A stretch of DNA of 24,099 bases from the IMG/VR virus record IMGVR_UViG_3300030406_001326, positions 1-24,099 of that record. One strand, written 5' to 3'. Shown piece by piece: positions 6,614 through 12,940 of the stretch. Source of the stretch: a virus. The notes beneath the pieces are model-generated. The model was not told the DNA's origin and made no database searches. It saw only the letters and a program-made list of their open reading frames with translations. The translations under genes were made by a program, and so were the position numbers. Position 1 is the first letter of the stretch. The number at the start of each line of letters is the position of its first letter.

Positions 6614-8336
6614 AACATCTAGTTTTAAAATTGAAAAAGAATTCTCTTTGTCCTATTTCTCCATAAACTCCTTGTTCTCTAATTTTTTTAGTTATAATTT
6701 TTGTAGTGTTATCTTCAAAATCTCTATGTATTACTAAACCTACATCTGCCATATTTGCCCAATGAGCAGAACCACTTACTTGATATAGATCAGGTGGTGG
6801 TATTACTCCTGCATCATTTCGGTGTAATTTATGAGGGTGTGCAACCATAAATATAATTATTTCATGGTTTCTAGCAAATTGCTGACATTTTGCTATTATA
6901 TCTCTAATGTGTTCATCTTCTCTTTTATGTGCATCTCTATCGGTACTAATTTGATTAAATGGATCAATTATTAATCCTTTTATGCCATGTCTTTGTTTAG
7001 ATGCTTTTGCTTTTGATAATATGTAATCAATAGTTGGTATGTCATCTTTTGCTTCAAGAAACTTAAAATGTGTATTTAAAAAATCAATACCAGCATTTAA
7101 TTGTTCCTGTGTCATTCTCTCATAAACACCTATATCAAATGGCTTTTTACATCTTTTTTCTAACAATCTTCTTATATGATTTGGTGTTGAATGTTCAGGT
7201 GAATATAATAAAAATCTCCAACCCTGTTGTTCTGCTAAATTCATCAATATTTGATCGAGAAAATTACTTTTCCCATGATTTGGTATACCTGTAATTAAAT
7301 TAAATGTACTTGGCATTATTTTATATATTTCATCTAATTTTTCAAAACCTGTTGAAATGGCTCTTTGTACATTGCCATCATACATATTCTGAACTTGATC
7401 ACGATATTCTATTGCAGAATGTAAATCTTGAATTGGAAATTCTTTTGCATTTTCAATTGATGTTTTTAATACATCTTCTCCATATATGATAAGACAATCA
7501 TTAGCATCTTTGATTTGTTTTTCTTCATCTGTTGTCATATCTTTGTAGGTAGGAAAATTAACAACTTTACAAACATCACGACCAAATCTATGTATCAACT
7601 CAAGTCTAAGAGCCTTTCCTGCATCATCATTATCTGTGGCAAGGATTACCTCTTCAGCATTCCATATCCATTCAGTAGGCTCAAACGCAGTAAATCTTTT
7701 ATCTTTCATATCAAATTTTGGTGTTTTAGGTGCACCATCTGGTAAAGATACAACATCATTTATGCCAATTTGCATAAGAGAAAGGACATCCATTTCGCCT
7801 TCTACGAATATAACTCTCTTTTTAGAATTAGGGTTTTCTTCCCAAACTTTCTTTAAATTATCTACATTGTATAAACATTTCATTGCATCTTTTTCTTGAT
7901 GAAAACGTTTATCTTTACTTCTATGTTTTATATTTACAATTTTACCATCAAGATAATATGGAAAACAAAGTTTCTCATTATGAGAATATAATTTCATTCT
8001 TGTTATAACTGTAGGGTCAATTTGTCTTTTTATTAACCAATTATATGCTTCATCGGATAATGTTTGTTGTTTTGGAACAAATGGCATCACATTTTCTTTT
8101 TTTGGTTTAAATTTTGAAAATTGATTTGGTTGAATCACATTATCATAAACTGCACCTTTCCAATCACAATGATGACAATGCCACATTGCAATGTCATTTT
8201 GTAAATTTACAGAAAGACAAGGCTCAGTTCTATTCTTAGTTCTTAAATGTGAACATTTTGGACAAGTAACTTTTTGTTGTTCTTGTTGTGAATTAACTCT
8301 AATGCCTTCTTGAATTAATTGTTCGTGTATATTCAT
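6600..8336 (-). CDS. Bifunctional DNA primase-helicase (T7 gp4-like)
   Basis: This replicative enzyme makes RNA primers and unwinds the fork. The N-terminal zinc-binding domain has CPKC (C25, C28) and WHCHHC (C54, C57). A TOPRIM primase core follows with VEGEMD (178-183) and ATDNDDAG (233-240). The C-terminal RecA-like helicase has Walker A GIPNHGKS (350-357), Walker B LIIDP (455-459) and a switch segment VAHPHK (498-503). At 578 residues it matches T7-type fused primase-helicases. The start at 8336 has a strong leader, GGGAGAAAACATCA before ATG. It lies directly downstream of the O-like initiator gene, so initiation and elongation functions are adjacent. Confidence 0.95.
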   Translation of the reverse strand: MNIHEQLIQEGIRVNSQQEQQKVTCPKCSHLRTKNRTEPCLSVNLQNDIAMWHCHHCDWKGAVYDNVIQPNQFSKFKPKKENVMPFVPKQQTLSDEAYNWLIKRQIDPTVITRMKLYSHNEKLCFPYYLDGKIVNIKHRSKDKRFHQEKDAMKCLYNVDNLKKVWEENPNSKKRVIFVEGEMDVLSLMQIGINDVVSLPDGAPKTPKFDMKDKRFTAFEPTEWIWNAEEVILATDNDDAGKALRLELIHRFGRDVCKVVNFPTYKDMTTDEEKQIKDANDCLIIYGEDVLKTSIENAKEFPIQDLHSAIEYRDQVQNMYDGNVQRAISTGFEKLDEIYKIMPSTFNLITGIPNHGKSNFLDQILMNLAEQQGWRFLLYSPEHSTPNHIRRLLEKRCKKPFDIGVYERMTQEQLNAGIDFLNTHFKFLEAKDDIPTIDYILSKAKASKQRHGIKGLIIDPFNQISTDRDAHKREDEHIRDIIAKCQQFARNHEIIIFMVAHPHKLHRNDAGVIPPPDLYQVSGSAHWANMADVGLVIHRDFEDNTTKIITKKIREQGVYGEIGQREFFFNFKTRCYEQN

Positions 8337-8354
8337 TGATGTTTTCTCCCATAA

Positions 8355-8984
8355 TTAACCAACTAATTGATTTAAATTTATTTTTCTTTTTTCGTCAACT
8401 GTTTCCCATCTTCTTTGATTTAACCATGTTGTGGCATGAGGTATAAATTTTTGGTCTTTGTCTTTTACACTTTGTTTATATTTTACAGTAAAACTATACA
8501 ATTCATCAAAATTTAAAATTTTATCAGTTACCTTTTCAAATAGATCAAATGCCTTTTTCTTTGAACCATCTTTTCTTGGATATAAATTCCACCACTCATT
8601 AAAATCATCTGTGTATATAATATGTTTATTATTATTGGTTATATGGGGTTTCGGTGTGATACTCTCGTGAGTGTCAATCTGATACTGATGAGTGTCTGTA
8701 TGACACCCTACCTGTAAATAATACATATTTGAAGTTTGTCTTTGTGTGTCATTTAAATAATTTTCATATCTATCTTTTACAATTATAAATTCTTTTTCTT
8801 TTAATGTTTTAATACACCTTATTATTGTTGAACGACTTAATTCTGTAATTTTCATAAGTGTTTTAAAACTTGGAAAACATTTATTTTCATCATCACAAAA
8901 GTTCGCCAATGTAATAAGAACTAATTTTAAATTACCGGAGCCTGTTTTTTGTTTTGATGCCCAATCTAATGCAGACCAACTCAT
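8355..8984 (-). CDS. Replication initiator-like protein with N-terminal helix-turn-helix (lambda O-like)
   Basis: A 209-residue protein. Residues 1-85 look like the winged HTH found in phage O-type replication proteins: LDWASKQKTGSGNLKLVLI, then CFPSFKTLMKITELSRSTII, then RCIKTLKEKEFIIVKDR. Residues about 128-200 form a second domain (FNEWWNLYPRKDGSKKKAF and HATTWLNQRRWE), which resembles the C-terminal part of such initiators. Between them is a low-complexity linker rich in His, Thr and Asp, encoded by a direct-repeat cluster resembling iterons. The RBS is GGAGATATT before the ATG at 8984, overlapping the end of the DUF1064 gene. Probable job: bind the origin and load the adjacent primase-helicase. 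Function is inferred from domain order and context. Confidence 0.75.
   Translation of the reverse strand: MSWSALDWASKQKTGSGNLKLVLITLANFCDDENKCFPSFKTLMKITELSRSTIIRCIKTLKEKEFIIVKDRYENYLNDTQRQTSNMYYLQVGCHTDTHQYQIDTHESITPKPHITNNNKHIIYTDDFNEWWNLYPRKDGSKKKAFDLFEKVTDKILNFDELYSFTVKYKQSVKDKDQKFIPHATTWLNQRRWETVDEKRKINLNQLVG
8657..8707. repeat. Direct-repeat (iteron-like) cluster inside the initiator gene; candidate replication origin
   Basis: On the plus strand, TGATACT (8657-8663) and TGAGTGTC (8668-8675) are repeated as TGATACT (8680-8686) and TGAGTGTC (8689-8696), then partly as TGACACC (8701-8707). TGATACTC and GAGTGTCA also form a near-perfect inverted repeat around TCGT. The cluster falls in the linker between the two domains of the O-like initiator gene, which is where lambda carries its ori iterons. 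Repeat spacing is 23 then 21 bases, about two helical turns. Binding by the initiator is inference. Confidence 0.5.
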
Positions 8985-9304
8985 AATATCTCCGTAATAA
9001 CAATAGGTGGATTATATGTTGATAATATTTTCTTTCTCAAAATATAATCTCGTGTTTTAGTTATTTTTGATTTTACATCTTCAATGATGGTTTCGCCTTT
9101 TCTATTTTTATATTTAAAATCGGCAGTATATCTACCTATTTTTGTGCCATTTACAATTAAAGGAAATTGTGGGTGTATTTCTAAATTAAAAATCATTCTT
9201 TGTTTTTCCATCTTTTCTAATATTAAATATCTTTGAAATTCTTTTTTAGAATCAAACCTCATTCCTTTGTAATATTGTTTTTTGGCGTGATATTTGTTCG
9301 GCAT
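8981..9304 (-). CDS. DUF1064 family nuclease-like protein
   Basis: A 107-residue protein matching the compact DUF1064 phage family, thought to be PD-(D/E)XK-type endonucleases possibly acting on recombination or replication intermediates. The start NKYHAKKQYYKGMRFDSKKE (residues 3-22) is characteristic. E22 lies in the first helix, D62 in RYTADFKY and D76-V-K78 in IIEDVKS, giving the catalytic pattern. I choose the ATG at 9304 (MPNKYHAK) over the upstream one at 9313 because the family begins with this motif and AGGAAGTG lies upstream. It overlaps the regulator gene by 53 bases and the initiator gene by four. The substrate is not shown by sequence. Confidence 0.8.
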   Translation of the reverse strand: MPNKYHAKKQYYKGMRFDSKKEFQRYLILEKMEKQRMIFNLEIHPQFPLIVNGTKIGRYTADFKYKNRKGETIIEDVKSKITKTRDYILRKKILSTYNPPIVITEIL

Positions 9305-9482
9305 ACAAATCACTTCCTGTTACTTGATTATCTGTAAATATAAAAATTCTTTCTGCATCTTTCCATCTTGGCAATCTATCGCCTTTCGCCCATGACTCAA
9401 CATTTCTATAATGTGTGCCAAATTCTCTTGCAAAACTTTTATAATTATAACCGTTTTTTCGTATGTATTCTTTTAATGTCAT
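9252..9482 (-). CDS. Small Cro/CI-like helix-turn-helix regulator
   Basis: A 76-residue protein starting at 9482 (MTLKEYIRKNGYNYKSFARE). Residues 1-45 look like a lambda-repressor-type HTH: YKSFAREFGTHYRNVESWAKG is the two-helix core, and RLPRWKDAERIF follows as in Cro/C1-type folds. It lacks a dimerisation or cleavage domain, so it resembles Cro more than CI. It is the first leftward gene and directly faces the first rightward promoter across a palindromic element repeated at two other promoters, making it the best candidate for the protein that binds there. An in-frame ATG upstream at 9539 would read through that palindrome and is unlikely. Binding is inference. Confidence 0.72.
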   Translation of the reverse strand: MTLKEYIRKNGYNYKSFAREFGTHYRNVESWAKGDRLPRWKDAERIFIFTDNQVTGSDLYAEQISRQKTILQRNEV

Positions 9483-9511
9483 ACTTATTTGTATAACAAA
9501 AAAAATAAAAT

Positions 9512-9555
9512 GTAAACACATTAAGTGTTGACTAAACAAAATAAATCCATATTAT
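9512..9555 (+). promoter_or_regulatory. Rightward early promoter with overlapping palindromic operator
   Basis: AACAC (9515-9519), five bases ATTAA, then GTGTT (9525-9529). Outer bases extend the symmetry: GTA before the left arm, and GAC after the right arm where perfect symmetry would give TAC. The -35 TTGACT (9528-9533) overlaps the right arm, and a -10 TATTAT (9550-9555) follows after 16 bases. It would drive the recombination genes from 9589. On the other strand, TTTACA beside the same palindrome with TATACA 15 bases on is a weaker candidate for the leftward promoter. Confidence 0.65.
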
Positions 9556-9588
9556 CAATATTAATGAAGAACGAAGAATGAGGTAAAA

Positions 9589-10353
9589 ATGAATAGAAAT
9601 AACCCTTTTGAGATACATGGAATAAATCATCTATCTCACAGTTCAATAAACACTTGGCTACAAGACCCAGCAAAATTTATTGCAGATAAATTATTTAATA
9701 TAAGAGATATAGGTAGTGCGTCTATGCATAGAGGTACTGCAATTGAATTTGGTTTATCAAAGAAATATGAAGATATGGCTTGGGAAATTGACAATACAAT
9801 CGTTGAGCAAAAATTTGAACAATTATGTCAAGATGATTTAATTGATGTTACAGATGAAAAAAGAATTAAAGAAAAATCACAATTAAAAGAATATACAAAT
9901 AAATTAAATCAAGAATTTAAATATGACAATCTTGTTGAATATCAAAAAAGAATAGAAATATCTTTTGAAGATATACCTGTTCCTTTTATTGGATTTGTAG
10001 ATTTTGTTTTTGAAGAAGCATTTATTGATTTAAAAACTACTGCAAGAATGCCATCTAAAGAAACAGAGTCAAACAAAAGACAAATGGCTTTATACTCAAT
10101 GGCATATCCAAATCATAAAGCAAATCTTGTTTATGTATCGCCAAAAGCCTATTCAAAATTTCTAATAAGTGAAAAAGATATAGAATATTACCAAAAACAA
10201 ATAAAATCAGTTGCTTTTGGTCTAATGAAATTCCTTGCTATCAGTAATGATAAAGAGGAATTAGCATCCATAATCCACCCTAATTATGATTCGTGGACAT
10301 GGAGCGAAAATCTTAAAGAAAAATCAAAATCAATCAAACAATGGAGCTATTAA
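9589..10353 (+). CDS. PD-(D/E)XK exonuclease (RecB/Cas4-like) of the recombination module
   Basis: A 254-residue nuclease of the PDDEXK_1 type. Key residues follow the family order: MHRGTAIE (46-53) with H47; GFVDFVFEEAFIDLKT (135-150), with D138 and D147-L-K149 as metal and catalytic residues; and KRQMALYSMAYP (163-174), the RecB/Cas4-type helix motif. It probably resects dsDNA ends to make single strands for the annealing protein encoded next. The first rightward gene, it starts at 9589 after GAGGTAAAA. Its stop overlaps the erf start as TAATG, so the two are coupled. The precise polarity of digestion cannot be deduced. Confidence 0.85.
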   Translation: MNRNNPFEIHGINHLSHSSINTWLQDPAKFIADKLFNIRDIGSASMHRGTAIEFGLSKKYEDMAWEIDNTIVEQKFEQLCQDDLIDVTDEKRIKEKSQLKEYTNKLNQEFKYDNLVEYQKRIEISFEDIPVPFIGFVDFVFEEAFIDLKTTARMPSKETESNKRQMALYSMAYPNHKANLVYVSPKAYSKFLISEKDIEYYQKQIKSVAFGLMKFLAISNDKEELASIIHPNYDSWTWSENLKEKSKSIKQWSY

Positions 10354-10937
10354 TGAAGAAAGAAGAATCAAAAAAAATATATACTGGTCCAATTACTGGT
10401 GCTAGTGGTTATGCTAGAGGTGGTGTTGACAAAACACCGAAAGGTGCAGAATTAACTGAAACATTAACTGAAGCATTAAATAAATTTCAACAATTAAATA
10501 TTAATGCAGTAAAAGCTAATGATAATCCATTTTTTAAGAGTACATATGCTGATTTAACATCTGTTATCAATGCTGTTAATCAAGGTGCAAAATTTGGTTT
10601 ATGTTTTTCCCAACAAGTTCACTATAAGAATTTGATATTAGACAAACAAATAAATGAAACATATAAAGATGGAACAGTAAAGACTACAAGTGGTCAATCT
10701 GTAACACGAGATATATATGTTAAAACATCAATCTATCATGTTAAAGATGAAATGCAGATTGAATGTGATGTTCCTGTTCTTATAAACAATGCTGAGAAAG
10801 ATAATCCACAAAAGATGGGTTCTGCTATCACTTATGCAAAAAGGTATGGTCTACAAGCCTTATTTGGTCTTGGACAAGATGATGATGCAAATGAAGCAAC
10901 TGGTCTAAATGATAAGAAAGGTAAACAAAATGGATAA
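10353..10937 (+). CDS. erf: ERF-family single-strand annealing protein
   Basis: This recombinase anneals complementary single strands during phage recombination or concatemer formation. ERF hallmarks are visible: TETLTEALNKFQQLN (35-49), NPFFKSTYADLTSVINAV (about 59-76), and the conserved GSAITYAKRYGLQALFGL block (about 155-172) followed by DDDANEA. I choose the ATG at 10353, giving 194 residues, because GGAG sits six bases ahead of it and it overlaps the exonuclease stop as TAATG; an ATG twelve bases upstream is in frame. The 3' end overlaps the next gene by eight bases. The neighbouring nuclease and possible ssDNA-binding protein make a complete synaptase-exonuclease module. Confidence 0.92.
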   Translation: MKKEESKKIYTGPITGASGYARGGVDKTPKGAELTETLTEALNKFQQLNINAVKANDNPFFKSTYADLTSVINAVNQGAKFGLCFSQQVHYKNLILDKQINETYKDGTVKTTSGQSVTRDIYVKTSIYHVKDEMQIECDVPVLINNAEKDNPQKMGSAITYAKRYGLQALFGLGQDDDANEATGLNDKKGKQNG

Positions 10938-11370
10938 TGTTAAAAAATTTGATGAAACAAATAAAGGTGTGCTTTTCAGCATACCTAAAAGTACAAGTCC
11001 TGATGGCGAAGAAAAGAAACCTGAATGGGAACTTATTCAACAAGGCAAACTTAATATCAATGGTGACCAATTAAGAATTATTGGTATTAAACGTCTAAAT
11101 CAAAAAGGCGAGGAAATTGTTGAATTATATAGAGCAATGGGAACTTTGAAAAAAGCAGAACAAATAAATGAGAAAGACCCATATGCTAAAGGTGTTGTAA
11201 ATGCTCTTGTTGATAAAGGTGCTATGATTATCTCAGGTTGGAAAGAAAAATCTGAAAGAGGTAATGCTTACATATCTTTAAAATTAAGAGAATTTGCCGA
11301 TAATATTGGAGATGAACCTAAAAAAGAAGAAAAAAAGGAACACTCTGAATTAGAAGATTTAGACTGGTAG
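10930..11370 (+). CDS. Possible single-stranded DNA-binding protein with acidic tail
   Basis: A 146-residue protein without a family I can name. A probable beta-rich core (KPEWELIQQGKLNINGDQLR, about residues 27-46, to AYISLKLREFADN) is followed by a Lys/Glu-rich linker and the acidic-aromatic C-terminus HSELEDLDW. A core plus flexible linker plus acidic tip ending in an aromatic residue is the layout of ssDNA-binding proteins, and its place straight after erf supports that. No OB-fold motif can be proved by eye. The start at 10930 follows AAAGG at usable spacing; an upstream in-frame ATG at 10909 lies within erf. The stop abuts the leader of the next gene. Confidence 0.65.
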   Translation: MDNVKKFDETNKGVLFSIPKSTSPDGEEKKPEWELIQQGKLNINGDQLRIIGIKRLNQKGEEIVELYRAMGTLKKAEQINEKDPYAKGVVNALVDKGAMIISGWKEKSERGNAYISLKLREFADNIGDEPKKEEKKEHSELEDLDW

Positions 11371-11380
11371 GGAGAAAACA

Positions 11381-11599
11381 ATGGCAGAAAAATCACAATA
11401 CACACAAATCAAGGAATATCTTGAAGATGGGAACAAGATTACTGGTCTTGATGCATTAAGAAAATTTGGTTGTTATAGATTAAGTGCTGTCATATTCAAA
11501 TTGCGACAAAATGGATATCCTATTGAAACTCACGATAAAAAAGTCAAAAAGGGTACTATTATTGCTGAATATGAAATGACTTATGATAAAACAGTTTAA
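11381..11599 (+). CDS. Small winged-helix/helix-turn-helix protein
   Basis: A 72-residue protein resembling the phage helix-turn-helix families near HTH_39. QYTQIKEYLEDGNKITGLDA (5-24) supplies the first helices, LRKFGCYRLSAVIFKLRQNG (25-44) the recognition helix, and YPIETHDKKVKKGTIIAEY (45-63) the wing. Such proteins are usually short DNA-binding factors in early phage operons and may be regulators or nuclease accessories. The start is unequivocal: the full leader GGGAGAAAACA (11370-11380) directly precedes ATG. It overlaps the HNH-type gene downstream by 17 bases. Confidence 0.75.
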   Translation: MAEKSQYTQIKEYLEDGNKITGLDALRKFGCYRLSAVIFKLRQNGYPIETHDKKVKKGTIIAEYEMTYDKTV

Positions 11600-11912
11600 G
11601 ACAAAAAGGATAAAGAGCAAAAAGTTTTTAGAATTTGTTTCTAAACATGAATGTTGTTTATCTGCTCATTCTTCATACCCTTGTCATGCAAATGTACAAG
11701 CACACCATCTTTTAAAACCCTATGATGGTGTGAGAGGTATGGGAATGAGAGCATCAGATAATAATACTGTGCCACTTTGTTATTATCATCATGCATTATT
11801 ACATGATTCTCATGGCAATGAAGATATGTTTTGGGAATCATTTAATTTATCGGCAGATTATGGTCGTAATGTAGCCAAAAAATATTGGGAGAAATTTAAT
11901 GGAAAGAATTGA
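11583..11912 (+). CDS. DUF968-like HNH-type recombination nuclease
   Basis: A 109-residue protein matching the DUF968/HNH endonuclease pattern used in phage recombination, functionally comparable to lambda ninB/ninG-region enzymes. The C-rich start (C24, C25, C34) pairs with VQAHHLLKP (38-46), where H41/H42 are candidate catalytic histidines. RASDNNTVPLCYYHHALLH (56-74) follows with C66, H69, H70 and H74. NEDMFWESFNLS and ADYGRNVAKKYW at the end are also typical. It begins inside the preceding gene and ends 14 bases into the next. Together with the exonuclease and Erf it completes a recombination block. Confidence 0.82.
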   Translation: MIKQFKTKRIKSKKFLEFVSKHECCLSAHSSYPCHANVQAHHLLKPYDGVRGMGMRASDNNTVPLCYYHHALLHDSHGNEDMFWESFNLSADYGRNVAKKYWEKFNGKN

Positions 11913-12228
11913 TGAAGAAAAAATACATAATGCAGTTGCATGGTTAAAAGATTCTGCAACTCATTGTGCAGAAACTAAGGCAACAAGAATGTATTTAGAA
12001 GCATTTACAAAATCTTTGAAAGCAATTTTAATGAGTAAAAAAATGGAATTGCCAATATCTGCTCAAGAACGAGATGCATATGCAAGTCAAGAATATCAAG
12101 ACCATTTAAAAGCATTAAAGATAGCTATTGAACGAGATGAAAAAAATAAGTACCGTAGAGAAAGTGCTTTAGTATTAATTGAAACTTGGAGAACTCAAGA
12201 GGCAAATTTACGAGCAATAAAACTCTAG
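11899..12228 (+). CDS. Conserved phage protein of unknown function (109 residues)
   Basis: A helical protein whose C-terminal half (AQERDAYASQEYQDHLKALK, then RRESALVLIETWRTQEANLR) resembles uncharacterised small proteins next to recombination genes in other phages, as far as I recall. The conserved feel of ERDAYASQEY and IETWRTQ suggests a shared family with a role in recombination, but no motif identifies an activity. The start at 11899 is preceded by GGGAGAAATTTA, a variant of the leader shared by many genes in this window, and lies within the end of the HNH-type gene. Confidence 0.7.
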   Translation: MERIDEEKIHNAVAWLKDSATHCAETKATRMYLEAFTKSLKAILMSKKMELPISAQERDAYASQEYQDHLKALKIAIERDEKNKYRRESALVLIETWRTQEANLRAIKL

Positions 12229-12236
12229 GGTGTTTT

Positions 12237-12461
12237 ATGGAAGAAGAAAGATTTGAAGATTGTCCTAAAGCAGTTGCAGAATATGAATCTGAGGTTGGTA
12301 TTCGAAATGTTAAAAGAAAACCTTATTATGAATATTTTGTAAATTCATTAAATACAAGTGACAATTTTGATGTAAGATTACCAACTGGTGTAACTGCTGA
12401 TTATAGAGGTTATTCAGATTTATCTTATGTAAAAAAAACTTTTATAAATATAAAAAAATAA
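12237..12461 (+). CDS. Small hypothetical protein (74 residues)
   Basis: I do not recognise this protein. It has an acidic N-terminus (MEEERFEDCPKAVAEYESE) and a mixed C-terminus ending YVKKTFINIKK, with no membrane segment. I start at 12237 because AGGG is correctly spaced (six bases) and the ATG falls just after the stop of the preceding gene; an in-frame ATG at 12186 lies within that gene. A gap of about 60 bases follows, with a possible weak promoter. Confidence 0.55.
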   Translation: MEEERFEDCPKAVAEYESEVGIRNVKRKPYYEYFVNSLNTSDNFDVRLPTGVTADYRGYSDLSYVKKTFINIKK

Positions 12462-12462
12462 G

Positions 12463-12492
12463 TTGACCTGTTTCCTACCTGTGCAATTATAA
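12463..12492 (+). promoter_or_regulatory. Possible weak promoter
   Basis: TTGACC at 12463-12468 is followed at a spacing of 18 by TTATAA (about 12487-12492), in a 63-base gap before the leader of the gene at 12525. It lacks the AACAC-N5-GTGTT element found at the other three promoters, so if real it would be regulated differently. The region is too A/T-rich for the -10 match to mean much. Confidence 0.3.
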
Positions 12493-12524
12493 AATTATCA
12501 TTTATTCAAATATGGGAGAAAACA

Positions 12525-12728
12525 ATGATAACAGAACTTTACGAAGACGTTGATAATCTTGAAAAGATTAAACATTCTATAAAACTTATTAAAGGTAATT
12601 CATATATAGTTAAAAAAATACTTTATCTGATAAATGCTATAATAAGACAAAAAAATCAAGAAATCGGTAAAATACAAGATGAACATAATAAAAGATGTTT
12701 AGAAGATTTATTAGGGAGGTCAATATAA
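12525..12728 (+). CDS. Small coiled-coil-like hypothetical protein (67 residues)
   Basis: A short, lysine- and isoleucine-rich, probably all-helical protein (LYEDVDNLEKIKHSIKLIKG, then AIIRQKNQEIGKIQDEHNKR). The heptad-like spacing of hydrophobics suggests a coiled coil. The start at 12525 carries the complete leader GGGAGAAAACA (12514-12524), strong evidence that it is translated. Its last codons contain GGGAGGT, the ribosome-binding site of the next gene, which starts in a TAATG overlap. No function can be assigned. Confidence 0.65.
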   Translation: MITELYEDVDNLEKIKHSIKLIKGNSYIVKKILYLINAIIRQKNQEIGKIQDEHNKRCLEDLLGRSI

Positions 12729-12940
12729 TGGGTATGAGTTCATATATTTTAGACCTTGATGATAAATTTATTGAAGAAAAATTACCTTCTATTTGTCTTA
12801 ATTCTGAAAGCCTTTTAGAAGCAATAGACAAGGCAAAAAAATTAAGAGATAGAGAATATTCACATTTATGTTCAGAAGAAGAACTTTGTGAATATATGCC
12901 TGATGTTTGGAATATTGTATGGGAGAAATATAATGTCTAA
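12728..12940 (+). CDS. Small hypothetical protein (70 residues)
   Basis: An acidic, soluble-looking 70-residue protein (MGMSSYILDLDDKFIEEKLP, later CSEEELCEYMPDVW). It starts at 12728 in a TAATG overlap, with GGGAGGT (12715-12721) at good spacing, and its 3' end overlaps the start of the large unknown gene by eight bases. The repeated coupling means 12525-14177 is probably one translational unit. There is no known domain and no transmembrane segment. Confidence 0.65.
   Translation: MGMSSYILDLDDKFIEEKLPSICLNSESLLEAIDKAKKLRDREYSHLCSEEELCEYMPDVWNIVWEKYNV

Noticed and set aside
12525-12940. Possible toxin-antitoxin pair formed by the two small coupled genes
   Set aside because: Neither product resembles a known toxin or antitoxin, and coupled small genes occur throughout this block.
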